Below are positions 9,248-16,709 of a stretch of 64,000 nt of DNA, piece after piece. Where the stretch lies: the NCBI RefSeq assembly GCF_043642205.1, contig NZ_JBHZSG010000007.1, positions 62,001 to 126,000 on the forward strand. The letters run 5' to 3'. The notes below the pieces were generated by a model. The model had not been told where the DNA came from. It saw nothing but the letters and a program-made list of their open reading frames with translations, and did not search any database. The stretch is from Thalassotalea_A litorea. GTDB taxonomy: Bacteria > Pseudomonadota > Gammaproteobacteria > Enterobacterales > Alteromonadaceae. The translations under genes were made by a program, and so were the position numbers. Position 1 is the first letter of the stretch, and every line of letters starts with the position of its first letter.

Positions 9248-10237
9248 ATGTCATTACCTGTACACCCAAATAAAGCCTTGTTCGAGGGCGAGAAGCCTTT
9301 TCCCGTGTTGCCCAGTTGCGAACATTTTGCCGGTAGTGAAAAACTCATTGGCAAGGCCATGCAAATGCAACAGGATCTGGGTCCGGTTTTTGATATCACC
9401 TGTGATTGTGAAGATGGTGCAGCTGCAGGTACCGAAGCCGAGCACGCACAAATGGTGGCGAATATGATTGCCAGTGACGCTAATCGCTATCAAATGATGG
9501 GGGTGCGCATCCATGATTATACTCACCCTCATTGGCAAAAAGACGTCGATATTCTGGTGCCTCAAATCGGTGAAAAAGTTGCTTACATTACGTTGCCAAA
9601 GTGTACAGAGGCGGCTCAGATTCAGGAGATGGTCGACTATATTAAATCGGTTACCAGAGCTCATAATATCAATCGTGAAATCCCCATCCATGTGTTAATT
9701 GAAACTCATGGCGCTTTGCGTGAAGTCTGGGCGTTAGCGGCCATTGACTGGGTGCAGGTGTTAGATTTTGGAATGATGGACTTTGTATCTGGTCACAATG
9801 GTGCGATACCTGCTTCGTGCATGCGTTCACCCGGCCAGTTTGATCATGCTTTGCTGTACCGGGCAAAAGGCGAAATGGTTGCTGCTGCTCTGGCCAATGG
9901 CGTGGTTCCATCCCATAACGTCACATTAGATTTGAAAAATGTTCAGCAAACCCTTGATGATGCGAGTCGTGCTCGACAAGAATTTGGTTTTTTAAGGATG
10001 TGGAGTATTTACCCGACACAGATTCAGGCAATTGTCGATGCGATGAAACCGGATTATCAGGAAGTTGAAGATGCGGAAGCGATTTTATTATCAGCACAGG
10101 CAAATGATTGGGGGCCAATCCAGCATAAAGGTGAGTTGCATGATCGTGCGACCTATCGATATTACTGGCAATTATTGCAGCGTGCGCATGTTACTGGGAT
10201 CGACATCAGCGATAAGGCTAAAGCGGCATTCTTTTAA
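9248..10237 (+). CDS. HpcH/HpaI-fold CoA-ester lyase (malyl/beta-methylmalyl-CoA lyase-like)
   Basis: This 329-residue protein has the fold's key residues in a pattern distinct from the two leftward paralogues: FDITCDCEDGAAAG, MGVRIHDYTHPHW (Arg), HVLIETHGAL (Glu) and VLDFGMMDFVSGHNG (Asp). LRMWSIYPTQIQAIV replaces the usual IHP..I segment. It would cleave or form a beta-hydroxyacyl-CoA using Mg2+ in the cytoplasm. It is preceded by CTGGAGGATCC-ATG, an excellent ribosome site. It is divergent from the four-gene CoA operon and probably part of the same pathway. The precise CoA ester is unknown. Confidence 0.82.
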   Translation: MSLPVHPNKALFEGEKPFPVLPSCEHFAGSEKLIGKAMQMQQDLGPVFDITCDCEDGAAAGTEAEHAQMVANMIASDANRYQMMGVRIHDYTHPHWQKDVDILVPQIGEKVAYITLPKCTEAAQIQEMVDYIKSVTRAHNINREIPIHVLIETHGALREVWALAAIDWVQVLDFGMMDFVSGHNGAIPASCMRSPGQFDHALLYRAKGEMVAAALANGVVPSHNVTLDLKNVQQTLDDASRARQEFGFLRMWSIYPTQIQAIVDAMKPDYQEVEDAEAILLSAQANDWGPIQHKGELHDRATYRYYWQLLQRAHVTGIDISDKAKAAFF

Positions 10238-10803
10238 TATTAGGCTGTGCTAAATTCTTGGCTACTGAGCTTTAACCACTGATTTTTATAGACAATCCGG
10301 TTAAGTTCAAGCAAGGTTATTGGCACACTTTCAGGTAAAGCGTCCGGCACGAAATTAACATAGCTTTGCTGGACAATTGCATGCACATTTTGGTGTTGCT
10401 GCCAGATGTTATACCAATCACATTAAATTATTGCTCACTCAGTGAGAATTTAAAGGCTTTTAGGCAAGGCTTTGATTGCAGAGAATGGTCGCTCCGCTCT
10501 CAAAAACAGCCAAAATCAGTAACGTAGTCCAAATGCCTTTAAAACCCACCCGTAGGGAGTTTGTCAGAGGTCCATTTACGACCCTATATTTCATTAATAT
10601 AGAATGACTATATCAACAAAATCTATGTTGTAACTGAACCTCTGCCCTAACTCTGAGTTGTGCACAAACTTAATGTGATTGGTATTATGGGGCTGGCACA
10701 AGCCCCGGCTGACTTTATCTACAGAGTACCTATTTATTGTAATTGGCACGGCGCCCGCTATTATTTAGGGTGTTGTTTTCTCACCACAAAGCAAGGCATT
10801 TTT
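10238..10803. other. Intergenic region containing a MITE-like insertion
   Basis: Between the third lyase and the likely start of the downstream oxidoreductase, the region is largely occupied by the 273-bp inverted-repeat element at 10412-10684. Just after it, GGGGCT (10689-10694) and AGCCCC (10701-10706) form a short hairpin. Nothing else was recognised. Confidence 0.6.
10412..10684. mobile_element. MITE-like non-coding element with 15-bp TIRs
   Basis: The left end reads TACCAATCACATTAA (10412-10426) and the right end is its exact reverse complement TTAATGTGATTGGTA (10670-10684). The element is flanked by TTA on both sides (10409-10411 and 10685-10687), consistent with a 3-bp target duplication. 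It is 273 bp, has no ORF of its own and is therefore non-autonomous. The first 139 bp match 18134-17996 (inverted) with about 8 mismatches and no gaps. Confidence 0.82.
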
Positions 10804-11883
10804 GTGACTCAATCCAGTAATTCTCAACCATCGACAGATACCATCCCTAGTGTAAATAAAGGGGTCGCATTGAAATTCAATCCCAGTGCAGACATTTCTT
10901 TTACCGATCGCATCGAAATAACGGAAAAGCCGATACCGGCATTAAAGACCGGACAGGTGTTGATCAAAATGCTGGCAGCACCGATTAACCCATCTGATCT
11001 GGTGTATTTAATGGGGAAATATGGATTGCCGCCACAAGACGGTGCCTATGCAGGGTTTGAGGGTGCGGGGATTGTAGTAGCGGCTAACGCTGGTATGTAT
11101 GGCCGCTGGTTAATGGGTAAACGTGTCGCGATTTCAGCAGAACCAGGCCATGATGGTGTCTGGGCTCAATATGCCATTACCCGTGCCAATCTTTGTTTAC
11201 CGGTACGCAAAGAATTAACGGATGCTCAGGCAGCGACCTTGATTGTCAATCCTTGTACTTCGGTGTGTCTTGTTGACCGGGCCAAGGCGCTGGGCGCCAA
11301 AGCGGTTGTGATAAATGCCGCAGCATCGCAGGTTGGTAAAGGCATTATTCGCTATGCCAAAATGCATAATATCAAAACCATCGCCACGGTTCGTTCGGAA
11401 AAAAATGTAAAAGCCTTGCAAGCGTTGGGAGCAGATTCAGTACTGTTAACCACAGCAGATGATTATCAACTGCAATTAAAAGATGCCTGTCATACATTAA
11501 AAGCGACTGTATTACTGGATGCGGTTGCGGATATTGATACGCCAACGGTAATGAGTTGTATGCCGAAACATTCGACCGCTATTGTCTATGGACGGTTGAC
11601 GGAAACTCAGCATCCTATAGGAGGGCAATTTTCCGTTGCCGATGTGATTTTCCGTACCCACAAAGTCGAAGGGTTTTGGCTGGCGACCTATTTTGGCAAC
11701 GCCAAACCATGGCAAGTCTTAAGTCTGAGTCGTAAAGTGCAGCAGCTTTTCGCCGAAGGGATCTTTGATACCGATATATTTGGTGAATATGATTTTCACA
11801 ATTTCAGCCAAGGGCTAGAGCACTATGCCGTGAATAAAAGTGATGGCAAAGTGATTCTGCATCCAAACGCTGTCAGTTTATAA
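10804..11883 (+). CDS. MDR-family NAD(P)H-dependent oxidoreductase (quinone/enoyl reductase type)
   Basis: The open frame runs upstream to 10660, but the first codons there lie in the MITE inverted repeat. A better start is GTG at 10804, preceded by GCAAGG, giving about 359 residues, the same size as the paralogue at 16710-17798. Features include ALKTGQVLIKMLAAPINPSDL near the N-terminus, YAGFEGAGIVV in place of the GHE zinc site, and a Rossmann region AVVINAAASQVGKG with a coenzyme-binding stretch to about residue 230. No catalytic or structural zinc cysteines are visible, so it belongs to the zinc-free quinone reductase / trans-2-enoyl reductase side of the MDR superfamily. Substrate unknown. 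Confidence 0.8.
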   Translation: MTQSSNSQPSTDTIPSVNKGVALKFNPSADISFTDRIEITEKPIPALKTGQVLIKMLAAPINPSDLVYLMGKYGLPPQDGAYAGFEGAGIVVAANAGMYGRWLMGKRVAISAEPGHDGVWAQYAITRANLCLPVRKELTDAQAATLIVNPCTSVCLVDRAKALGAKAVVINAAASQVGKGIIRYAKMHNIKTIATVRSEKNVKALQALGADSVLLTTADDYQLQLKDACHTLKATVLLDAVADIDTPTVMSCMPKHSTAIVYGRLTETQHPIGGQFSVADVIFRTHKVEGFWLATYFGNAKPWQVLSLSRKVQQLFAEGIFDTDIFGEYDFHNFSQGLEHYAVNKSDGKVILHPNAVSL

Positions 11884-11913
11884 GTGCATGGTGATGCAAA
11901 ATCGATTTGGAAC

Positions 11914-12219
11914 TCAATCCAATAGCTGACGATAAAGGGCGGTAATGCTTGGCTGGCTAAACTGATCTTCGGCTTCTATCCAGCAGGCGTTGGCGTAGCT
12001 TTCAAACTGCAGTAAAAAATATAAGCCTCGATAGGAAAAACGCAGATATTCTCTATCAGCCCCTGTTACATGTTCAAGGACCTGACTCTCGGCAATCTTG
12101 CCCAGTACTTGCGGTACTAACAGCTTAATATCGTCCTGATCCCAATCCTCAGTAAAGCGGATCAGGATAATATTGTCTTCGCTTAACGTTATGGCCTGTT
12201 TGGGCGCTAATTGAATCAC
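11914..12219 (-). CDS. Conserved hypothetical small protein (possibly DUF3630)
   Basis: This 101-residue cytoplasmic protein begins MIQLAPKQAITLSEDNIILIRF and has an FSYRGLYFLLQFESYANACWIEAED core. It has no signal peptide, membrane segment or known catalytic motif. It lies 83 bp downstream of selO on the same strand and could be co-transcribed with it. The length and sequence style recall the DUF3630 family of Alteromonadales, but that is from memory of the family and untested. No function is proposed. Confidence 0.65.
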   Translation of the reverse strand: MIQLAPKQAITLSEDNIILIRFTEDWDQDDIKLLVPQVLGKIAESQVLEHVTGADREYLRFSYRGLYFLLQFESYANACWIEAEDQFSQPSITALYRQLLD

Positions 12220-12302
12220 GGTTTTTCCTCTAAGTGCATACGTTAGGTGTTGGTTTGTTCGCGCTCAGCGAGTATATCGACGTTGTACTTCATTCTAAAT
12301 CA

Positions 12303-13832
12303 CTATGTTCCACAAAATGTTCGATAGCCTTTGTCTTTATCTGCGGCAACATCCTGAAAGCTTTCGGTATCCTTGCATTGTTGGTACGGGGTCCGCAACA
12401 CCGATAGAAATTGCTGCAACAATTTCTCTGCCTGTTGTTGTTCGTTACCTGTAATCAAGGCGTGTTGATAGCGTTCAATAACCGCTTCAACATGATGATT
12501 TCTCGGGATCACTACCGGGTTTGCCGATTCCATCCGGGTTAGCACCTCGGCAAGAGCGATGCCTTTGCCAGTTTCATTTTGCGCGGCGGTTGCATCGGGC
12601 ATTGCCGCATTTTCCAACCCCAACCGTTGTAACCATTGCGGTAACCAGGAGCCAAGGTTGTCCATGCAGGTAATGTCCGTTTCTAGGCCGGCAACATAGC
12701 GGGTCAGAGTGCAGAATGTCTGGGTGTAGTCCATTTCATGGGTTTGCATCAGGTTTAATAGGTTTTCTATCAATGGCCAGTCGCTTTCCCCCGCATATTC
12801 CAATCCAAGTTTATTGCCTAACATCACCCGGTAGGCATGGGAAAAATCGCTAACCAGATTGTTAATTACCACTTCCGCTTTAGCAATTGCTTCTGCCTGC
12901 TCTGGCGCTAATAACGGTAACAGACTTTCTGCCAGACGAGCCATATTCCAAATGGCAATATTTATCTGATTGCCATAAGCATATCGCCCCTGACTATCAA
13001 TTGAGCTATAAACGGTACCCGGATGGTAGTCGCCCATCATTGCACAAGGGCCATAATCGATAGTTTCACCACTGATGGTAGTGTTATCGGTATTCATTAC
13101 CCCGTGAATAAACCCAACTCTTAACCAATGACACACCAATGTTATTTGCCGTTTGCTTGCGGCCTGCAAGAATTTAAGCGCCTTTTCGGATTCTTCGGAA
13201 CTGCTGTTGATCTGTGGGTAATGGCGTTCAATGGCGTAGTTGAGCAGTTTAGTTAACGATTTTGTGTCGCCACGGCTGGCAAAATGCTGAAAGGTTCCAA
13301 CTCTTAAGTGACTGTTCGCGACGCGGGTGACGATCGCACCGGGTTGTGGCATGTCACGATAGACGGTTTCACCTGTACTGACCACAGCTAGACAGCGACT
13401 GGTGGGAATGTTGAGCGAGTGCATCGCTTCACTCATGATAAATTCCCGCAGGGCTGGCTTCAATGCACAGCGACCATCCCCTTGTCTTGAAAAACGCGTC
13501 GCGCCAGAACCTTTAAGCTGAACGTCGACTCTGTGCTGGTCGCGGTCAAATAACTCACCGATAAGATGTGCTCGGCCATCACCTAATTGCGGATTAAAAT
13601 GACCGAACTGATGACCTGAATAGGCCAGGGCAATGGGCGTGGCGGAATCGGGGATCAGGTTGCCTGAAAATATCAGAGCCTTATGGTGCGCATCTGCAAA
13701 GGTATCATTAAGTTGCAATGCGTCGGCCAGGGGGGAATTCCATAACAGTAGCTGAGGGTTTTCTACCGGTGTCGGCAAAATGGTTTGATAAAAATCTTTG
13801 CCCAATTGGAGATAAGAATTAAGAAATTTCAA
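12303..13832 (-). CDS. selO: Protein adenylyltransferase SelO (YdiU/UPF0061)
   Basis: This 509-residue pseudokinase-fold enzyme transfers AMP from ATP to Ser/Thr/Tyr of target proteins, which in E. coli links to redox stress. Diagnostic segments are ALAYSGHQFGHFNPQLGDGRAH near residues 68-90, DVQLKGSGATRFSRQGDGR (~102-121), HGVMNTDNTTISGETIDYGPCAMM and FDQ-like ATP/Mg positions. The C-terminus ends FCGT, placing Cys where eukaryotic SelO has selenocysteine. Length agrees with full-length bacterial SelO. It is divergent from the cytochrome c gene across a 354-bp gap. Confidence 0.95.
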   Translation of the reverse strand: MKFLNSYLQLGKDFYQTILPTPVENPQLLLWNSPLADALQLNDTFADAHHKALIFSGNLIPDSATPIALAYSGHQFGHFNPQLGDGRAHLIGELFDRDQHRVDVQLKGSGATRFSRQGDGRCALKPALREFIMSEAMHSLNIPTSRCLAVVSTGETVYRDMPQPGAIVTRVANSHLRVGTFQHFASRGDTKSLTKLLNYAIERHYPQINSSSEESEKALKFLQAASKRQITLVCHWLRVGFIHGVMNTDNTTISGETIDYGPCAMMGDYHPGTVYSSIDSQGRYAYGNQINIAIWNMARLAESLLPLLAPEQAEAIAKAEVVINNLVSDFSHAYRVMLGNKLGLEYAGESDWPLIENLLNLMQTHEMDYTQTFCTLTRYVAGLETDITCMDNLGSWLPQWLQRLGLENAAMPDATAAQNETGKGIALAEVLTRMESANPVVIPRNHHVEAVIERYQHALITGNEQQQAEKLLQQFLSVLRTPYQQCKDTESFQDVAADKDKGYRTFCGT

Positions 13833-14186
13833 GGCACTACTCGCTGTTGGCTGTCTAAGGTGCTGTCTTAGTTATTGTAACCTTAGTTACAGGGTATTGG
13901 CTAATCAGCACGCGCTTTGTAAAACGTGTTACTACCTGTAAAATTAGAAGCATCACGATATGATCCCGTTATCAGGATTAAGTTTTTGAAATATCGCAAC
14001 AATCCGGTTAAATTAGATTTTAATGAATATTTGCCGGTAAAATAACCAATCTGTGTCGGGTTTTTATCCGTAGATTGATAAACAAGCAGGATTTTATTGA
14101 AAAAAACCGCAGACACTTCAAGGATTTTTTCATATAATCGTTCACAGTTGATTTAATAATTATTAGGCATATTAAGAGAAGTCATT
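13833..14186. other. Divergent intergenic region between selO and cytochrome c gene
   Basis: This 354-bp gap probably carries the selO promoter and the cytochrome promoter described separately. A 71-codon minus-strand frame inside it (13901-14116) has no supporting features. The 14040-14160 end is AT-rich. No repeat or RNA gene was recognised. Confidence 0.5.
14110..14138 (+). promoter_or_regulatory. Candidate sigma-70 promoter of the cytochrome c gene
   Basis: CAGACA (14110-14115) and TATAAT (14133-14138) are separated by 17 bp, with the start codon 48 bp further on. The -10 is perfect and the -35 matches the consensus at four of six positions. Confidence 0.5.
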
Positions 14187-14486
14187 ATGAAAAAACTAAC
14201 TCTAGCTCTTGCAGCATCAGTGGTTTTCGCAGCGCCTGCAATGGCGGCTGATATTGAAGCCGGTAAAGCAAAATCTGCCGTATGTGCGGCTTGTCATGGC
14301 GCTAAAGGTATTTCAGCGGTTCCTATGTATCCGAACCTTGCTGGCCAAAAAGAAGCTTACATTGCAAAGCAATTGAAGGATTTCAAAGCGGGTACTCGTA
14401 AAGACCCAGTAATGGCTCCAATGGCAATGCCGTTGACCGACGAAGATATTGCGAATCTATCTGCATATTACGCAAGCTTGAAGTAA
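14187..14486 (+). CDS. Periplasmic class I cytochrome c (c5/c553-like)
   Basis: This 99-residue protein has a clear signal peptide (MKKLTLALAASVVFAAPAMAA) and one haem-binding CAACH motif around residues 34-38. The distal Met ligand is in the PMAMPLTDEDIANLSAYYAS segment. It would be a soluble electron carrier matured by the Ccm system in the periplasm. It has its own candidate promoter, an AAGAGAAG ribosome site and a strong terminator directly after it, so it appears monocistronic. The next gene is a related but longer cytochrome. Confidence 0.93.
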   Translation: MKKLTLALAASVVFAAPAMAADIEAGKAKSAVCAACHGAKGISAVPMYPNLAGQKEAYIAKQLKDFKAGTRKDPVMAPMAMPLTDEDIANLSAYYASLK

Positions 14487-14500
14487 GCGGATTGATTGAT

Positions 14501-14529
14501 AAAAAAGCGCATTTATTGCGCTTTTTTTA
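14501..14529 (+). terminator. Rho-independent terminator after cytochrome c
   Basis: AAAAAAGCGCA pairs with TGCGCTTTTTT around a short TTTAT loop, ending in a T-run 15 bp after the stop codon. The A/T symmetry makes it potentially bidirectional. Confidence 0.85.
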
Positions 14530-14618
14530 TACCAGGAACTCTTTACCCTTCAAGGCCGTTAGCAAAGCCTAATGGCAAAACGTGTTGAGGGATAAGAATC
14601 CAATTTAAGGAAGTACCA

Positions 14619-15257
14619 ATGACAGCCCCCACCATTGGCATCCATCAGCGTGTCTTCAGGCATGTTGCTGTTGTGCTGCTTTTTATTTTTATGCAACCTG
14701 CGCTGGCATTTGAGTCCGCCGCAACAATCAATACCTCGATTACGCTGGCGAATGATTCAAGTGTGCTCAAAACAGAAGCTGAAGATGTCGAACATATAGC
14801 TAATTCTGACAGCGCTACAGACATCAAACCGGGCGTGATTTCGCTAACGCCGGCACAAAAACTTCGCAAACAGCGAAAACTCAATTCTCAGGTTCAGTTT
14901 TGCTCCCCTTGTCATGGCACAAATGGTGTATCGCGTATCAGTCTTTATCCGGATCTGGCCGGTAAATCTCAACAGTATTTGTTAGATACCTTGATGAAAT
15001 ATAAACAAAAAAATGCACCAAGCAGTATTATGTCGGGTATGGTTGCTCCATTAAGAGAAGAAGATTTGCTGGCACTGGCAGCGTTTTATGCTCAACAATC
15101 ACTGCCGGTCGATACACGACTAGCGTCAGAAAATACCCATCATTCTGAGAAAGTATCTGCGCCGATGGATCCCCAATCCATGGTTAGTGATCAATCCATG
15201 GTTAGTGATAGTGAAGTGCGCCTGGCTCCAAAGGAGAGGAATCATGAAAACCCGTAA
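14619..15257 (+). CDS. Cytochrome c family protein with long N- and C-terminal extensions
   Basis: This 212-residue exported protein has a hydrophobic signal region near residues 13-30 ending ALAFES, then a Ser/Asp/Glu-rich linker of about 65 residues. A single cytochrome c domain follows, with haem motif CSPCHGTNG and ligand segment SSIMSGMVAPLREEDLLALAAFYAQQ. After the domain comes a low-complexity tail in which QSMVSD is duplicated (see repeat at 15174-15209). The start is supported by AAGGAAG. Its end overlaps the next lipoprotein gene by 14 bp, so the two are probably co-translated. It is likely a periplasmic electron carrier; the partner is unknown. Confidence 0.85.
   Translation: MTAPTIGIHQRVFRHVAVVLLFIFMQPALAFESAATINTSITLANDSSVLKTEAEDVEHIANSDSATDIKPGVISLTPAQKLRKQRKLNSQVQFCSPCHGTNGVSRISLYPDLAGKSQQYLLDTLMKYKQKNAPSSIMSGMVAPLREEDLLALAAFYAQQSLPVDTRLASENTHHSEKVSAPMDPQSMVSDQSMVSDSEVRLAPKERNHENP
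15174..15209 (+). repeat. Perfect 18-bp tandem duplication inside the cytochrome gene
   Basis: CAATCCATGGTTAGTGAT occurs twice back to back (15174-15191 and 15192-15209), adding six residues (QSMVSD) in frame to the C-terminal tail. Perfect identity suggests a recent slippage event. Confidence 0.9.
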
Positions 15258-16581
15258 TCGTGTGCAATCGTGTTTAATCAATGCTAAAGCAATGCTAATG
15301 TCCATTTCTATGGGGATGACGTTGTTGTTAACCGGTTGCGGTGAAACGCCGGTGCCAGAAGAACAGGTCCAGCAGGAAGTGAGTATGAATGAATTGGCTG
15401 AGCGATATGTGAAATTGGTGTTGGCGGTGGGGCAGCATCATGACTATTACATTGATGCGTATTATGGGCCACAAGAGTGGCGCGAAACTGAAAAAGTTGA
15501 GTTAGATACTTTGTTGCAGCAGATCGAAGCGCTCGTTGTCGATTTAAGTCAGGTAAAGATTACGCATTCGGAAAAGTCCCGACATGACTTTTTGTTAGTC
15601 CAAACCGAGTCGGTTGCATTCTTTATCAGACAATTACAGGGTGAACAGTTTAGTTTTGATGAAGAGTCTCAAGCTTTGTACGACGCAGTATCTCCTGCTA
15701 TCAGTGAAGCGGAATTTGATCAGGCTTTGCTGGAGTTGGAAGACTTGTTGCCGGGTGAAGAGCCATTAAATGAACGCATGGCAGCATTTACCAGGCAATT
15801 CGAAATACCCAAAGACAAACTTGATGACGTGTTTCGTGCTGCGATTGACGAGTCTCGAGAGCGCACCAAACATTATATCGATTTACCAGAGCAAGAGAGT
15901 TTTACCCTGGAATATGTCACCGACAAAGTTTGGTCGGGATACAACTGGTATCAGGGGAATAGCTTTAGCCTGATTCAAATGAATACCGATTTTCCTATCA
16001 CCATCGATCGCGCCATTGATCTAGCCAGCCATGAAGGCTACCCGGGTCATCACGTGTTTAATTCTTTAATGGAAAAACATCTGGTAAACGGCAATGACTG
16101 GATCGAATACTCGGTGTATCCACTATTTTCACCGATGTCATTGTTGGCAGAAGGCAGCGCCAATTATGGAATCGACGTAGCATTTCCCCTGCAAGAACGT
16201 ATGGCTTTTGAGAAAGAGGTGTTATTTCCTCTGGCGGGATTAGATAGCAGCAAAGTCGAATTGTATTATGCAGTTCAGACTGTGCGTAACAAACTATCGT
16301 ACATTGATAACGTGGTAGCCAAACGTTATTTGGATGGGCAAATTGATAAAAGTACGGCGCAACAAATGTTGATGAAGTATGCGTTAAGCAGTGAGCAAAA
16401 AGCACTGCAACGTATTGGGTTTATCGAGCAGAATCGAGCATATGTCATTAACTACAATTTGGGGCAGGATATTGTGCGGGAATACATCGAACAATTAAGT
16501 GAGGGTAATGAGCAAAAACGCTGGCAGGTGTTTAGTGAATTACTTGCTTATCCAAAGACGGCATCGATGATGAAGCCTTAG
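15244..16581 (+). CDS. Lipoprotein with HEGYPGHH metallopeptidase-like motif (DUF885-like)
   Basis: The open frame extends upstream to 15187, but ATG at 15244 is preceded by AAGGAGAGG and opens a lipoprotein signal peptide ending LLLTGCGE, so it is the likely start (445 residues). After lipidation the protein would be anchored in the outer or inner membrane facing the periplasm. ASHEGYPGHHVFNSLMEK (His about residue 263) resembles the HEAIPGHH zinc motif of DUF885 proteins. A second acidic segment LLAEGSANYGID could supply the third ligand. It is therefore a candidate metallopeptidase; activity is inferred. It overlaps the cytochrome gene upstream and is followed by a terminator. Confidence 0.78.
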   Translation: MKTRNRVQSCLINAKAMLMSISMGMTLLLTGCGETPVPEEQVQQEVSMNELAERYVKLVLAVGQHHDYYIDAYYGPQEWRETEKVELDTLLQQIEALVVDLSQVKITHSEKSRHDFLLVQTESVAFFIRQLQGEQFSFDEESQALYDAVSPAISEAEFDQALLELEDLLPGEEPLNERMAAFTRQFEIPKDKLDDVFRAAIDESRERTKHYIDLPEQESFTLEYVTDKVWSGYNWYQGNSFSLIQMNTDFPITIDRAIDLASHEGYPGHHVFNSLMEKHLVNGNDWIEYSVYPLFSPMSLLAEGSANYGIDVAFPLQERMAFEKEVLFPLAGLDSSKVELYYAVQTVRNKLSYIDNVVAKRYLDGQIDKSTAQQMLMKYALSSEQKALQRIGFIEQNRAYVINYNLGQDIVREYIEQLSEGNEQKRWQVFSELLAYPKTASMMKP

Positions 16582-16650
16582 GGAATCCTGCATTGGCGCC
16601 AACCTATTTGCATCACAATGCGCTAAACCTGCAATAAACAACATACGCAC

Positions 16651-16675
16651 AAAAAGCCGCGTTAGAGCGGCTTTT
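16651..16675 (+). terminator. Rho-independent terminator
   Basis: AAAAAGCCGC and GCGGCTTTTT form a 10-bp stem with a GTTAG-type loop. It lies between the convergent lipoprotein gene and MDR gene and could serve both strands. Confidence 0.82.
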
Positions 16676-16709
16676 TGTTGAGCCATATTGCTTTACAACT
16701 CAATATTCA

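Noticed and set aside
12303..12314. Selenocysteine in SelO
   Set aside because: The C-terminal codons encode FCGT with an ordinary Cys and an ordinary stop; no in-frame TGA or SECIS-like hairpin was needed.
13901..14116. 71-codon minus-strand open frame between selO and the cytochrome gene
   Set aside because: No signal, motif or ribosome site, and it covers the region expected to hold both divergent promoters.
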